Of a DNA stretch of 64,000 bases, positions 1 to 10,319 are shown piece after piece. The notes below the pieces were generated by a model, which was not told the origin of the DNA, made no database searches, and saw only the letters and a list, made by a program, of their open reading frames with translations. Origin of the DNA: Calliopsis andreniformis (taxonomy: Eukaryota; Arthropoda; Insecta; Hymenoptera; Andrenidae). The stretch spans positions 1,364,001 through 1,428,000 of the forward strand of contig NW_027480505.1 in the NCBI RefSeq assembly GCF_051401765.1, written 5' to 3'. How positions within the stretch are numbered: position 1 is the first letter of the stretch; the number at the start of each line of letters is the position of its first letter. Both the position numbers and the translations under genes were made by a program.

Positions 1-166
1 TGCTTCTGGCGTTGACTTCTTAGGCCCTAACTATTCCATCTGGTGGAACAACGCCCTAGGGTGAAGCCTAGGTTGCACGGAACGTAGAAATGACCATAAC
101 TTTCACACTGGTAGCAATTATTCGTTTTATACGATGGAAGAACTGTTATATTTGTATTGTACTTTA

Positions 167-332
167 TACTTCTGGTGTTGACTTCTAAGGCCCTAACTAT
201 TCGATCTGGTGGAGCAACGCCCTAGAGTGAAGCCTAGGTTGCCGGGAACGTGGAAATGACCATCGCTTTCACACTGGTTGCAATTATTCCTGTTATACGA
301 TGGAAAAGCTGTTGTATTTATATCGTATTTTA
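167..332 (+). repeat. Representative satellite monomer (register definition)
   Basis: This single 166-bp copy shows the register used here. Positions 1-20 hold the TGC.TCTGGCGTTGACTTCT start, 38-50 the TCTGGTGGAGCA segment, 48-76 an imperfect dyad around two CTAG cores, 81-95 AACGTAGAAATGACC, about 119-136 ATTCnttTTATACGATGG, and 140-166 a T/A-rich tail ending in TATTTTA. The hand consensus has 43 A, 32 C, 36 G and 55 T, with 7 CpG dinucleotides. The length is close to the DNA in a chromatosome (nucleosome core plus linker histone), a common size class for satellites. The choice of first base is arbitrary. Confidence 0.9.
214..242. repeat. Imperfect inverted repeat inside the monomer
   Basis: GCAAC, a 3-nt bulge (GCC), CTAG, an 8-nt loop, then CTAG and GTTGC form a 9-bp imperfect stem. 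It spans monomer positions 48-76. The same arrangement is present in most copies of the array. The most frequent damage is GCAAC changed to ACAAC in the 'GGAACAACGCC' monomer class and GTTGC changed to GTTAC in another class. The right arm contains the palindrome CCTAGG (AvrII site), which most monomers keep. Dyads are common in centromeric satellites; a role here is not shown. Confidence 0.6.
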
Positions 333-588
333 TGCTTCTGGCGTCGACTTCTTAGCCTCTAACTATACCATCTGATGGAACAACGCCCTAGGGTGAAGCC
401 TAGGTTGCCCTGGACGTAGAAATGAACATTACTTTCACACTGGTTGCAATTATTCGTTTTATACAATGGAAAAACTGTTGTACTTATTTTGTTTTTGATG
501 CTTCTAGCGTTGACTTCTTAGGCCCTAACTATTCGATCGGGTGGAGCAACGCCTTAGAGTGAAACGTAGGTTACTCGGAACGTAGAAA

Positions 589-666
589 TGACCATTACAT
601 TCACACTGGTTGCAATTATTCCTGTTATGACCATTACTTTCACACTGTTTGCAATTATTCATTTTA
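589..666. repeat. 39-bp internal tandem duplication within a monomer (left copy)
   Basis: The monomer starting at 499 is 205 bp long rather than 166. The segment TGACCATTAC...CCTGTTA at 589-627 is followed directly by a second version at 628-666. The second version has GTTTGC and ATTCATTTTA where the first has GGTTGC and ATTCCTGTTA, so it comes from a different monomer class. This is an out-of-register recombination between two classes at a short TTAT/TGACC junction. It is one of only two out-of-register gains of this size that I found in the window. Confidence 0.9.
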
Positions 667-2653
667 TACGATGGAAAAGCTGTTGTATTTATATCGTATT
701 TTATGCTTCTGGCGTCGACTTCTTAGCCTCTAACTATACCATCTGATGGAACAACGCCCTAGGGTGAAGCCTAGGTTGCCCTGGACGTAGAAATGACCAT
801 TACCTTCACGCTTGTTGCAATTATTCCTGTTACTCGACGAAAAAGCTGTTGCATTTCTTATTGTATTTTATGCTTCTGGCTTTGGCTTCTAAGTCCGTAA
901 CAATTAGATGTGGTGGAGCAACGCCCTAGAGTGAAGCCAAGGTTGCCCGGAAAGTAGAAATGACCATAACTTTCATACTGGTTCAATTATTCGTTTTATA
1001 CGATGGAAAAACTGTTGTATTTATATTGTATTTTATGTTTCTGACGTTGAATTCTAAGGCCGTAGCTATTGGATGTGGTGGAGCAACGCCCTAGAGTTAA
1101 ACCTAGGTTACCCGGAACGTAGAAATGACCAGTACTTTCACACTGTTTGCAGTTATTCCTGTTACACGATGGAAAAACTGTTGCATATTTATTGTATTTT
1201 GTGCTTCTGGCGTCGACTACTAAGGCCCTAACTGTTCGATCTGGTGGAGCAACGCCCTAGAGTGAAGCCTAGGTTGCCCGGAACGTAGAAATGGTCATAA
1301 CTTTCATACTGGTAGCAATTGTTCGTTGTATACAATGGAAAAACTGTCTCTATTTATTTTGTATTTTATGCTTCTGGCGTTGACTTCTAAGCCCCTAACT
1401 CTTCTATCTGGTGGAGCAACGCCTCAGAGTTAAGTCTAGGATGCACGAAACGCCGAAATGATCATTACTTTCACATTGGTTGCAATTATACGTTTTATAC
1501 GATGGAAAAGCTATTGTATTTATATCGTATTTTTTGCTTCTGGCGTTGTCTTCTTAGGCCCTAACTATTCCATCTGGTGGAACAACGCCCTAGGGTGAAG
1601 CCTACGTTGCCCGGAACGTAGAAATGACCACAACTTTCACACTGGTAGCAATTAATCGTTTTATACAATGGAAGAACTGTTATATTTATACTGTATTTTA
1701 TGCTTCTGATGTTCACTTCTAAGGCCCTAACTATTCGATCTGGTGGAGCAACGCCCTATAGTGAAGCCTAGGTTGCCGGGAACGTAGAAATGACCATCAC
1801 TTTCACACTGGTTGCAATTATTCATTTTATACGATGGAAAAGCTGTTGTATTTATATTGTCTTTTATGCTTCTGGCGTTGACTTCTAAGGCCGTAGCTAT
1901 TAGATGTGGTGGAGCAACGCCCAAGTGTGACGCCTAGGTTGCTCGGAACGTAGAAATGACCATTACTTTCACAATGTTTGCAATTATTCATTTTATACGA
2001 TGGAAAAACTGTTGTACTTATATTGTATTTTATCCTTCTGGCGTTGAATTCTAAGTGCCTAGCTATTCGATCTGGTGGAGCAACGCCATATAGTGAAGCC
2101 CAGGTTGCCCGGAACGTAGAAATGACCACTACATTCACACTGTGTGCAATTATTCATTTTATACGATGGAAAAGCTGTTGTACTTATATTGTATTTTATG
2201 CTTCTGGCGATGACTTCTAAGGCCGTAGCTATTAGATGTGGTGGAGCAACGCCATAGAGTGACGCCTAGGTTGCCCGGAAAGTAGAAATGACCATCACTT
2301 TCACACTGGTTGCAATTATTCCTGTTATACGATGGAAAAGCTGTTGTATTTATATCGTATTTTATGCTTCTGGCGTTGACTTCTTAGGCCCTAACTATTC
2401 CATCTGGTGGAACAACGACCTAGGGTGAAGCCTAGGTTGCCCGGAACGTTGAAATGACCGTTACTTTCACACTGGTTGCAATTATTCGTTTTATACGATG
2501 GAAAAACTGTTGTATTTATTTTGTATTTGGTGCTTCTGGCGTTGACTTCCTAGGCCTTAACTATTCGATCTGGTGGAGCAGCGCCATAGAGTGAAGCCTA
2601 GGGTGCCCGGAAAGTAGAAATGAACATTATTTTCACACTGGTTGCAATTATTC

Positions 2654-4048
2654 CGGTTATACGATGGAAAGACTCTTGTATATTTATTGTATTTTATGCT
2701 TGGGCGCTGACTTCTATGGCACTACCTATTCGATCGGTTGGAGCAACACCCTACAGTGAAGCCTAGGTTGCCCGGAATGTGGACATGACCATAATCTTCT
2801 CATAGGTTGCAATTATTCGTTTTATACGATGGAAAGACTGTTGTATTTATTTTGTAGTTTATGCTTCTGGCGTTGACTTTTAAGGCCCTAACTCTTCGAT
2901 CTGGCGGAGCAACGCCTCAGAGTTAAGTCTTGGATGCCCGAAACGCCGAAATGATCATTACGTTCACACTGGTTGCAATTATTCGTTTTATACAATGGAA
3001 AGACTGTTGTATTTATTATGTATTTGGTGCTTCTGGCGTTGACTTCTTAGGCCATAACTATTCCATCTGGTGGAGCAACGCCATAGAGTGAAACGTAGGT
3101 TGCCCGGAACGTAGAAGTGACCATTACTTTCACAATGTTTGCTATTACTCATTTTATACGGTGGAAAAACTGTTGTACTTATATTATATTTTATTCTTCT
3201 GGCGTTGATTTCTAAGTTCCTAGCTATTAGATCTGGTGGAGCAACGCCCTAGAGTTAAACCTAGGTTACCCGGAACGTAGAAATGACGAGTACATTCACA
3301 CTGTTTGCAGTAATTCCTGGTACACGATGGAAAAATTGTTGCATATTTATTGCATTTTGTGCTTCTGGCGTTGACTACTAAGGCCCTAACTGTTCGATCT
3401 GGTGGAGCAACGCCCTAGAGTGAAGCCTAGGTTGCCCGGAACGTAGAAATGACCATAACTTTCATACTTTAGCAATTATTCGTTATATACAATGGAAAAA
3501 CTGTTCTATTTATTTTGTATTTTATGCTTCTGGCGTTGACTTCTAAGGCCCTAACTCTTCGATATGTTGGAGCAACGCCTCAGAGTTAAGTCTAGGATGC
3601 ACAAAACGCCGAAATGATCATTACTTTCATATTGGTTGCAATTATACGTTTTATACGATGGAAAAGCTGTTGTATTTATATCGTATTTTATGCTTCTGGC
3701 GTTGACTTCTTAGGCCCTAACTATTCCATCGGGTGGAACAACGCCCTAGGGTGAAGCCTAGGTTGCCCGGAACGTAGAAATGACCATATCTTTCACACTG
3801 ATAGCAATTAATCGTTTTATACAATGGAAGAATTGTTACAATTATACTGTATTTTATGCTTCTGGTGTTGCCCTCTAATGCCCTAACTATTCGATCTGGT
3901 GGAGCAACGCCCTAGAGTGAAGCCTAGGTTGCCGGGAACATAGAAATGACCATCACTTTCACACTGGTTGCAATTATTCCTGTTATACGATGGAAAAGCT
4001 GTTGTATCTATATCGTATTTTATGCTTCTGGCGTTGACTTCTTAGGCC
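2654..4048. repeat. Arm block A2, left copy
   Basis: This block is collinear with 58453-59848. The offset is 55799 bp, becoming 55800 after a 1-bp loss near 3468 (CATACTTTAGC here, CATACTGGTAGC in the right copy). The change from the A1 offset is exactly 996 bp, or six monomers. Shared rare features include TTATGCTTGGGCGCTGAC near 2695 and CTTGGATGCCCGAAACGCC near 2930. The two copies separate near 4049, where this one reads GGCCGTAAC and the other GGCCCTAAC, followed by unrelated monomer order. Confidence 0.9.
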
Positions 4049-4916
4049 GTAACTATTCCATCTGGTGGAACAACGACCTAGGGTGAAGCCTAGGTTGCCC
4101 GGAACGTAGAAATGACAATTACATTCACGCTGGTTGCAGTTATTCGTTTTATACGATGGAAAAACTGTTGAATTTTTATTGCATTTTATGCTTCCGGCGT
4201 TGACTTCTAAGGCCTTAACTATTCAATCTGTTGGAGCAACACCCAAGGGTGAAACCTAGGTTGCCCGGAAAGAAGAAATGACGTTAACTTTCATACTGGT
4301 TGCAATCATTCGTTTTATATCATGGAAAAACTGTTGTATTCATATTGTATTTTATGCTGCTGGCGTTCACTTCTTAGGCCCTAACTATTCGATCTGGTGG
4401 AACAACGCCCTGTGGTGAAGTCTAGGTTGCTCGGAACGTAGAAATGACCGTAACTTTCACACTGGTTGCTATTATTCACTTTATACGATTGAAAAACTGT
4501 TATATTTATATTGTATTTTATGCTTCTGGCGTTGCCTTCTTAGGCCCTAACTGTTCGATCTGGTGGAACAACGCCCTAGAGTGAAGCCTAGGTTACCCGG
4601 AACGTAGAAATGACCAGTACTTTCACACTGTTTGCAGTTACTCCTGTTATACGATGGAAAAACTGCTGCATCTTTATTGAATTTTATGCTTCTGGCGTTG
4701 ACTTCTAAGGCCCTAACTATTCGATCTGGTGGAGCAACGCCCTAGAGTGAAGCCTAGGATGCCCGGAACGTAGAAATGACCAACACTTTCAAACTGGTTG
4801 CAATTATTCCTGTTATATGATGGAAAAACTGTTGTATTTATATTGTATTTTATGCTTCGGGCGTTGACTGCTAAGGCCCTAACTATTCAATCTGCTGGAC
4901 CAACGCCCTAGAGTGA
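4049..4916. repeat. Left-arm segment without collinear counterpart
   Basis: About five diverged monomers lie between collinear arm blocks A2 and A3. The right arm has about 1865 bp at the equivalent position, some 997 bp more, so the two are not simple copies. Individual monomers resemble types elsewhere, for example the TATTCAATCTGTTGGAGC type near 4224 and a GCTGCTGGCGTTCAC monomer near 4356 that resembles HOR monomer m8. No gene or unique sequence is seen. Confidence 0.75.
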
Positions 4917-6028
4917 AGCCTAGGTTGCCCGGAACGTAGAAATGATCATAACTTTCACACGGGTTGCTATTATTCGTTTTATACGATGGAGAAACTGTTT
5001 TATTTATATTGTATTTTATGCTTCTGGCGTTGACTTCTTAGCCCCTAACTATTCGATCTTGTGGAACAACGCCCTGGAGTGAAGCCTAGGTTGCCTGGAA
5101 CGTAGAAATGACCATCACTTTTACACGGGTTGCAATCATTCCTGTTATAGGATGGAAGTACTGTTGTATTTTTATTGTATTTTATACTTCAGGCGTTGAC
5201 TTCTGAGGCCGTAGCTATTCGATGCGGTGGAAGAACGCCATACAGAGAAGCCTAGGTTGCCCGGAACGTAGAAATCACCATAAGTTTCATACTCGTTGCA
5301 ATTATTCGTTTTATACGATGGAAAAACTGTTGCATTTATATTGCATTTTATGCTTCTGGCGTTCACTTCTTAGGCCCTAACTATTCGATCTGGTGGTACA
5401 ACGCCCTAGGGTGAAGCCTAGGTTGCCCGGAACGTAGAAATGACCATAACTTTTACACTGGTAGCATTTATTCGTTTTATACAATGGAAAAACCGTTCTA
5501 TTTATTTTGTATTTTATGCTTCGGGCGTTGAATTATAAGGCCCTAACTATTCGATTTGGTGGAGCAACGCCCTACAGTGAAGCCTAGGTTGCCCGGAACG
5601 TAGATATGTCCATAACCATCACACAGGTTGCAATTATTCGTTTTATACGATGGAAAGACTGTTGTATTTATTTTGTAGTTTATGCTTCTGGCGTTGACAT
5701 CTAAGGCCCTAACTCTTCGATCTGGTGGAGCAACGCCTCAGAGTTAAGTCTGGGATGCCCGAAATGTCGATATGATCATTACTTTCGCACTGGTTGCAAT
5801 TAGTCATGCTATACGATGGAAAAACTGCTTCATTTTTATTGTATTTTGTGCTTCTGGCGTTGACTTCTAAGGCCGTAGCTATTAGATGTGGTGCAGCAAC
5901 CCCTAGAGTGACGCCTAGGTTGACCGGAACGTAGAAATGACCATTACTTTCACAATGTCTGCAATTATTCATTTTATACGATGGAAAAACTGTTGTACTT
6001 ATATTGTACTTTATCCTTCTGGCGTTGA
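4917..6028. repeat. Arm block A3, left copy, with relatives of HOR monomers m6-m9
   Basis: This block is collinear with 61714-62825 at offset 56797. It contains the best relatives of the central HOR outside that domain. Sequence 5100-5430 matches the order of m6 (3' half), m7 and m8 (5' half): ACACGGGTTGCAAT, TTATAGGATGG, then CTTCAGGCGTTGACTTCTGA, then GTGGAAGAACGCC. Sequence about 5770-5840 shares GATCATTACTTTCGCACTGG and TTAGTCATGCTATACG with m9. A further copy of 5517-5935 lies at 23765-24185. The arm therefore carries possible source monomers for the HOR. Confidence 0.85.
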
Positions 6029-7834
6029 CTTCTAAGGCCCTACGTATTCGATCTAGTGGACCAATGCCTCAGAGTTTAGTCTAGGATGCCCGAAACGTAG
6101 AAATGACCATAACTATCATACTGATTGCAATTACTCGTTTTATACGATGGAAAAGGTGTTGTATTTATATTGTACTTTATGCTTCCGGCGTTGACCTCTT
6201 AGGCCCTAACTATTCGATCTGGCGGAGCAACGGTCCAAAGTGAAGCCTAGGTTGCCCAAACGTAGAAATGAACATTACTTTCACACTGGTTGCAATTATT
6301 CCTGTTATACGATGGAAAAACTGTTGCATTTATATTGTATTTTATGCTTCTGGCGTTGGCTTCCAAGGCCCTGACTATTCGATCCAGTGGAGCAACGCCG
6401 TAGTGTGAAGCCTAGGTTGCCCGGAACGTAGAAATGACCATAACTTTCACACTGGTTGCAATTATTCATTTTATACGATGGAAAAGCTGTTGTCTTTATA
6501 TTGTATTTTATGCTTCAGTCGTTGACTTCTAAGGTCGTAGCTATTCGATGTGGTGGAGCAACGCCCTAGAGTGAAGCCTAGTATGTCCGGAACGTAGAAA
6601 TGACCATTACTTTCACACTGTTTGCAATATTCCTGTTACACGGTGGACAAACTGTTGGATTTTTCTGTACTTTATGCTTCTGGCGTTGACTGCTAAGGCC
6701 CTTTGTATTCGATCTTGTGGAGCAACGCCTCACAGTTAAGTCTAGGATGCCCGAAACGTTGAAATGATCATTACTGTCACACTGGTTGCAATTATTCATG
6801 CTATACGATGGAAAAACTGTTGCATTTTTATTGTACTTTACGCTTCCGGCGTTGACTTCTTAGGCCCTAACTATTCGATCTCGGCGGCAGCGTCCAAGAG
6901 TGAAGCGTATGTTGCCCGAAACGTAGAACTGACCATTACATTCACACTGGCTGCAATTATTCCTGTTATACGATGGAAAAAGTGTTGCATTTATATTGTA
7001 TTTTATGCTTCTGGCGTTGCCTTCTAAGGCCGTAGCTATCCGATGTGGTGGAGTAACGCCCCAGAGTGAAGCCTAGGTTGCCTAGAACGTAGAAATGGCC
7101 ATATCTTTCACACTGGTGGCAATTATTCTTGTCATACGGTGGAAAAACTGTTGTATTTAAATTTTATTTTATGCTTCTGTCGTTGAGTTCTAAGGCCCTA
7201 ACTATTCGATCCAGTGGGGCAACGCCTTAGAGTGAAGGCTATGTTGCCCGGAACGTAGAAATGACCATCACTTTTACACTGGTTGCAATTATTCCTGTTA
7301 TACGATGGACAAACTGTTGCATTTTTATTGTACATTATGCTTCTGGATTTGACTTCTAAGGCCCTATGTATCCGACCTGGTGGAGCTATGCCTCAGAGTT
7401 AAGTGTAGGAGGCCCGAAACGTAGAAATGACATAACTTTCACACTGGTTGCAATTATTCGTTTTATACAATGGAAAAACTGTTGTATTTCTTTTGTATTT
7501 TAAGTTTCTGGCGTTGACTTCTTAGGCCCTAACTATTCGATCTGTTGGAACAACGCCCTAGAGTGAAGCCTTGCTTGCCCGGAACGTAGAAATTACCATA
7601 ACTCTCACACTGGTTGCAACTATTCGTTTTATACAATGGAAAGATTGTTGTATTTTTATTGTATTTTATGCTTCGGGCGATGACTTCTAAGGCCCTAACT
7701 ATTCGATCTGGTGTAGCAATGCACTAGGGTGAAGCCTATGTTGCCCCGAACGTGGAAATGACCATAACTTTCACACGGTTTGCCATTACTCGTTTCATAC
7801 GATGGAAAAGCTGTTGTGTTTATATCTTATTTTA
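6029..7834. repeat. Heterogeneous satellite monomers
   Basis: These are tandem monomers of about 166 bp with many private substitutions and small indels, and I found no clear multi-monomer period. Variants include CCTCAGAGTTAAGTCTAGGA monomers near 6070, 6730 and 7390, and GGCGGAGCAACGGTCC near 6222. Short open frames at about 6578-6799 (minus) and 6764-7027 (plus) run across two monomers and have no coding support. No gene is seen. Confidence 0.85.
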
Positions 7835-8496
7835 TGCTTCTGTCGTTGACTTCTTAGGTCCCAGCTATTCCATCTGGTAGAACAACGCCCTCTGGTGAAG
7901 CCTAGGTTGCCCGGAACGTAGAAATGACCATAACTTTCACACAGGAAGCAATTATTCGTTTTATACATGGAAAAGCTGTCCTATTTATTTTGTATTTTAT
8001 GCTTCGGGCGTTGACTTCTAAGGCCCTAGCTATTCGATCTGGTGGAGCAACAGCCTAGAGTGAAGCCTAGGTTGCCCGGAACGTAGAAATGACCATAACT
8101 TTCACACTGGTTGCAATTATTCGCATTATACGTTGGAAAAGCTGTTGTATTTATATCGTATTTTATGCTTCTGCCGTTGACTTCTTAGGCCCCAACTATT
8201 CCATCTGGTGGAACAACGCCCTACGGTGAAGCCTAGGTTGCCCGGAACGTAGAAATGATCATAACTTTCACACTGGAAACAATTATTCGTTTTATACATG
8301 GAACAGCTGTTCTATTTATTTTGTATTTTATGCTTCGGGCGTTGACTTCTAAGGCCCTAACTATTCGATCGGGTGGAACAACGGCCTAGAGTGAAGCCTA
8401 GGTTGCCCGGAACGTAGAAATGACCATAGCTTTCACCTGGTTGCTACTTTTCGTTTTATACGATGGAAAAACTGTTATATTTATATTGTATTTTAT
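7835..8496. repeat. Local P-Q dimer repeat (about 331 bp, two copies)
   Basis: Two monomer types alternate as P-Q-P-Q, with starts at 7835, 8000, 8166 and 8331. P has TTATTTTATGCTTCTG.CGTT, CTATTCCATCTGG and AACAACGCCCT. Q has ATACATGGAA (one base shorter than the usual ATACAATGGAA or ATACGATGGAA), TCCTATTTATTTTG or TTCTATTTATTTTG, and TGCTTCGGGCGTTGAC. The shared 1-bp loss in Q shows the pair was copied as a unit. Confidence 0.75.
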
Positions 8497-10319
8497 GCTT
8501 CTGGCGTTGACTTCTTAGGCCCTAACTATTCGATCCGGTGGAACAACGCCCCAGAGTGAAGCCTAAGTTGCCCGGAACGTAGAAATGATCATTACCTTCA
8601 CGCTTGTTGCAATTATTCCTGTTGCACGATGAAAAAACTGTTGTATTTTTATTGCATTTTTTGCTTCAGTCGTTGACTTCTAAGGCCGTAGCTATTGGAT
8701 GTGGTGGAGCAACGCCCTAGAGTGACGCCTTGGTTGCCCGGCACGTAGAAATGACCATTACTTTCACACTGGTTACAAGTATTCTTTTTATACGATGGAA
8801 AAACTGTTGTATTTTTATTGTATTTTATGCGTCTGGAGTTGCTATCTAGGGCCCTAACTGTTCGACCTGGTGGTGCAATGCCGTAGAGTGAAGCCTAGGG
8901 TGCCCGGAACGTAGAAATGGCCATTAGTTTCACACAGGTTGCAATTATTCGTTTTATATGATGGAAAAGCTGTTGTATTTATATCTTATTTTATGCTTCT
9001 TGCGCTGACTTCTCAGGCCCTAACTATTCGATCTGGCGGAGCAACGCCCTAGAGTGAAGCCTAGGTTGCCCGAAACGTAGAAATGACCATCACTTTCACA
9101 CTGGTTGCAGTTATTCCTGTTATACGATGGACAAGCTGTTGCATTTTTATTGTACTCTATGCTTCTGGCGTTGACTTCTAAGGCGCTACGTATTCGATCT
9201 GGTGGAGCAATGCCTCACAGTTTAATCTAGGATGCCCGAAACGTCGAAATGATCATTACTTTCACACTGATTGCAATTATTCGTTTTATACGATGGAAAA
9301 ACTGTTTTATTTATATTGTGTTTTATGCTTCTGGCGGTGACTTCTTAGGCCCTAACTATTCGATCTGTTGGACCAACGCCCTAGAGTGAAGCCCAGGTTG
9401 CCCGGAACGTAGAAATTACCATAACTTTCACACTGGTAGCAATTATTCGTTTTATACAATGGAAAACTGTTCTAATTATTTTGTATTTTATGCTCCTGGC
9501 GTTGACTTCTTAGGCCCTAACTATTGGCTCTGGTGGACTAACGCCCTAAAGTGAAGCCTAGGTTGCCCGGAACGTAGAAATTACCATAACTTTCACACTG
9601 GTTGCAATTATTCGTTCTATACAATGGAAAACTGTTCCATTTATTTTTTATTTTGTGCTTCTGGCGTTGACTTCTTAGGCCCTAAGTACTGGATCTGGTG
9701 GCCTAACGCCCTAGAGTGAAGCCTAGGTTGCCCGGTACGTAGAAATGACCATCACTCTCAAACTGGTTGCAATTATTGCTGTTATATGATGGAAAAACTG
9801 TTGTATTTTTATTGCATTTTATCCTTCGGGCATTGACTTCTAAGGCTCTAACTATTCAATCTGTTGGAGCAATGCCCTGGGGTGAAGCCTAGGTTGCCCG
9901 GAAAATATAAATGACCATAAGTTTCATACTGGTTGCAATTATTCGTTTTATACGATGGAAAAACTGTTGTATTTATATTGTATTTTATGCTTCTGGCGTT
10001 CACTTCTTAGGCCCGAACTATTCGATCTGGTGGAACAACGGCCGAGGGTGAAGCCTAGGTTGCCCGGAACGTAGAAATGACCATAACTTTTACACTGGTA
10101 GCAATTATTCGTTTTATACAATGGAAAAACTGTTCTATTTACTTTGTATTTAATGCTTCGGGCGTTGGCTTCTAAGGTCCTAACTGTTTGATCTGGTGGA
10201 GCAACGCCCTAGAGTGAAGCCTAGGTTGCCCGGAACGTAGAAGTGACCATAACTTTCACACTGGTTGCTATTATTCGTTTTATACGATGGATAAGCTGTT
10301 GTATTTATATCGTATTTTA
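8497..10319. repeat. Heterogeneous satellite monomers
   Basis: About eleven diverged monomers. Two successive copies near 9400-9720 share ATACAATGGAAAACTGTTC (an A-tract one base shorter) and AGAAATTACCATAAC, which suggests local dimer copying. Near 9990 lies an m1-like monomer (GGCGTTCACTTCTTAGG) resembling those used in the HOR domain. No gene or unique sequence is seen. Confidence 0.8.

Larger units (their letters stand above)
1..2653. repeat. Arm block A1, left copy
   Basis: The sequence is nearly identical to 54804-57456 at a constant offset of 54803 bp, including the rare 39-bp insert and rare variants such as GTCTTTTATGC near 1860. By eye I see only scattered single-base differences, for example GCCCC versus GGCCC near 1391. 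The block begins at or before the window edge, so its true left limit is unknown. Homology at this offset stops at 2653, where the right copy continues into a 996-bp stretch absent here. The open frames seen on both strands at about 1727-2220 recur only because the DNA recurs. Confidence 0.93.

Noticed and set aside
140..166. TATA-like and AT-rich tail of each monomer (TTTATATTGTATTTTA) as a promoter
   Set aside because: It recurs in all copies as part of the repeat, and no linked transcript, initiator or gene is visible. Satellite transcription is possible but cannot be inferred from this alone.
285..302. CENP-B-box-like motif ATTCGTTTTATACGATG in the monomer
   Set aside because: The common monomer form matches 7 of the 9 essential positions of the mammalian CENP-B box (TTCG, A and CG fit; the final GG does not). 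About 0.45 such matches are expected by chance per monomer over both strands, and many monomers (CCTGTTATACG or CATTTTATACG types, including this one) lack TTCG.
1727..2220. Open reading frames of 65-103 codons on both strands, repeated at 53669-54162 and 56530-57023
   Set aside because: They follow the satellite on either strand, start and stop at variant positions, and recur only where the DNA is duplicated. Since 166 = 3 x 55 + 1, the frame changes in each monomer, and no frame exceeds about two monomers. No start context, domain or codon pattern supports translation.
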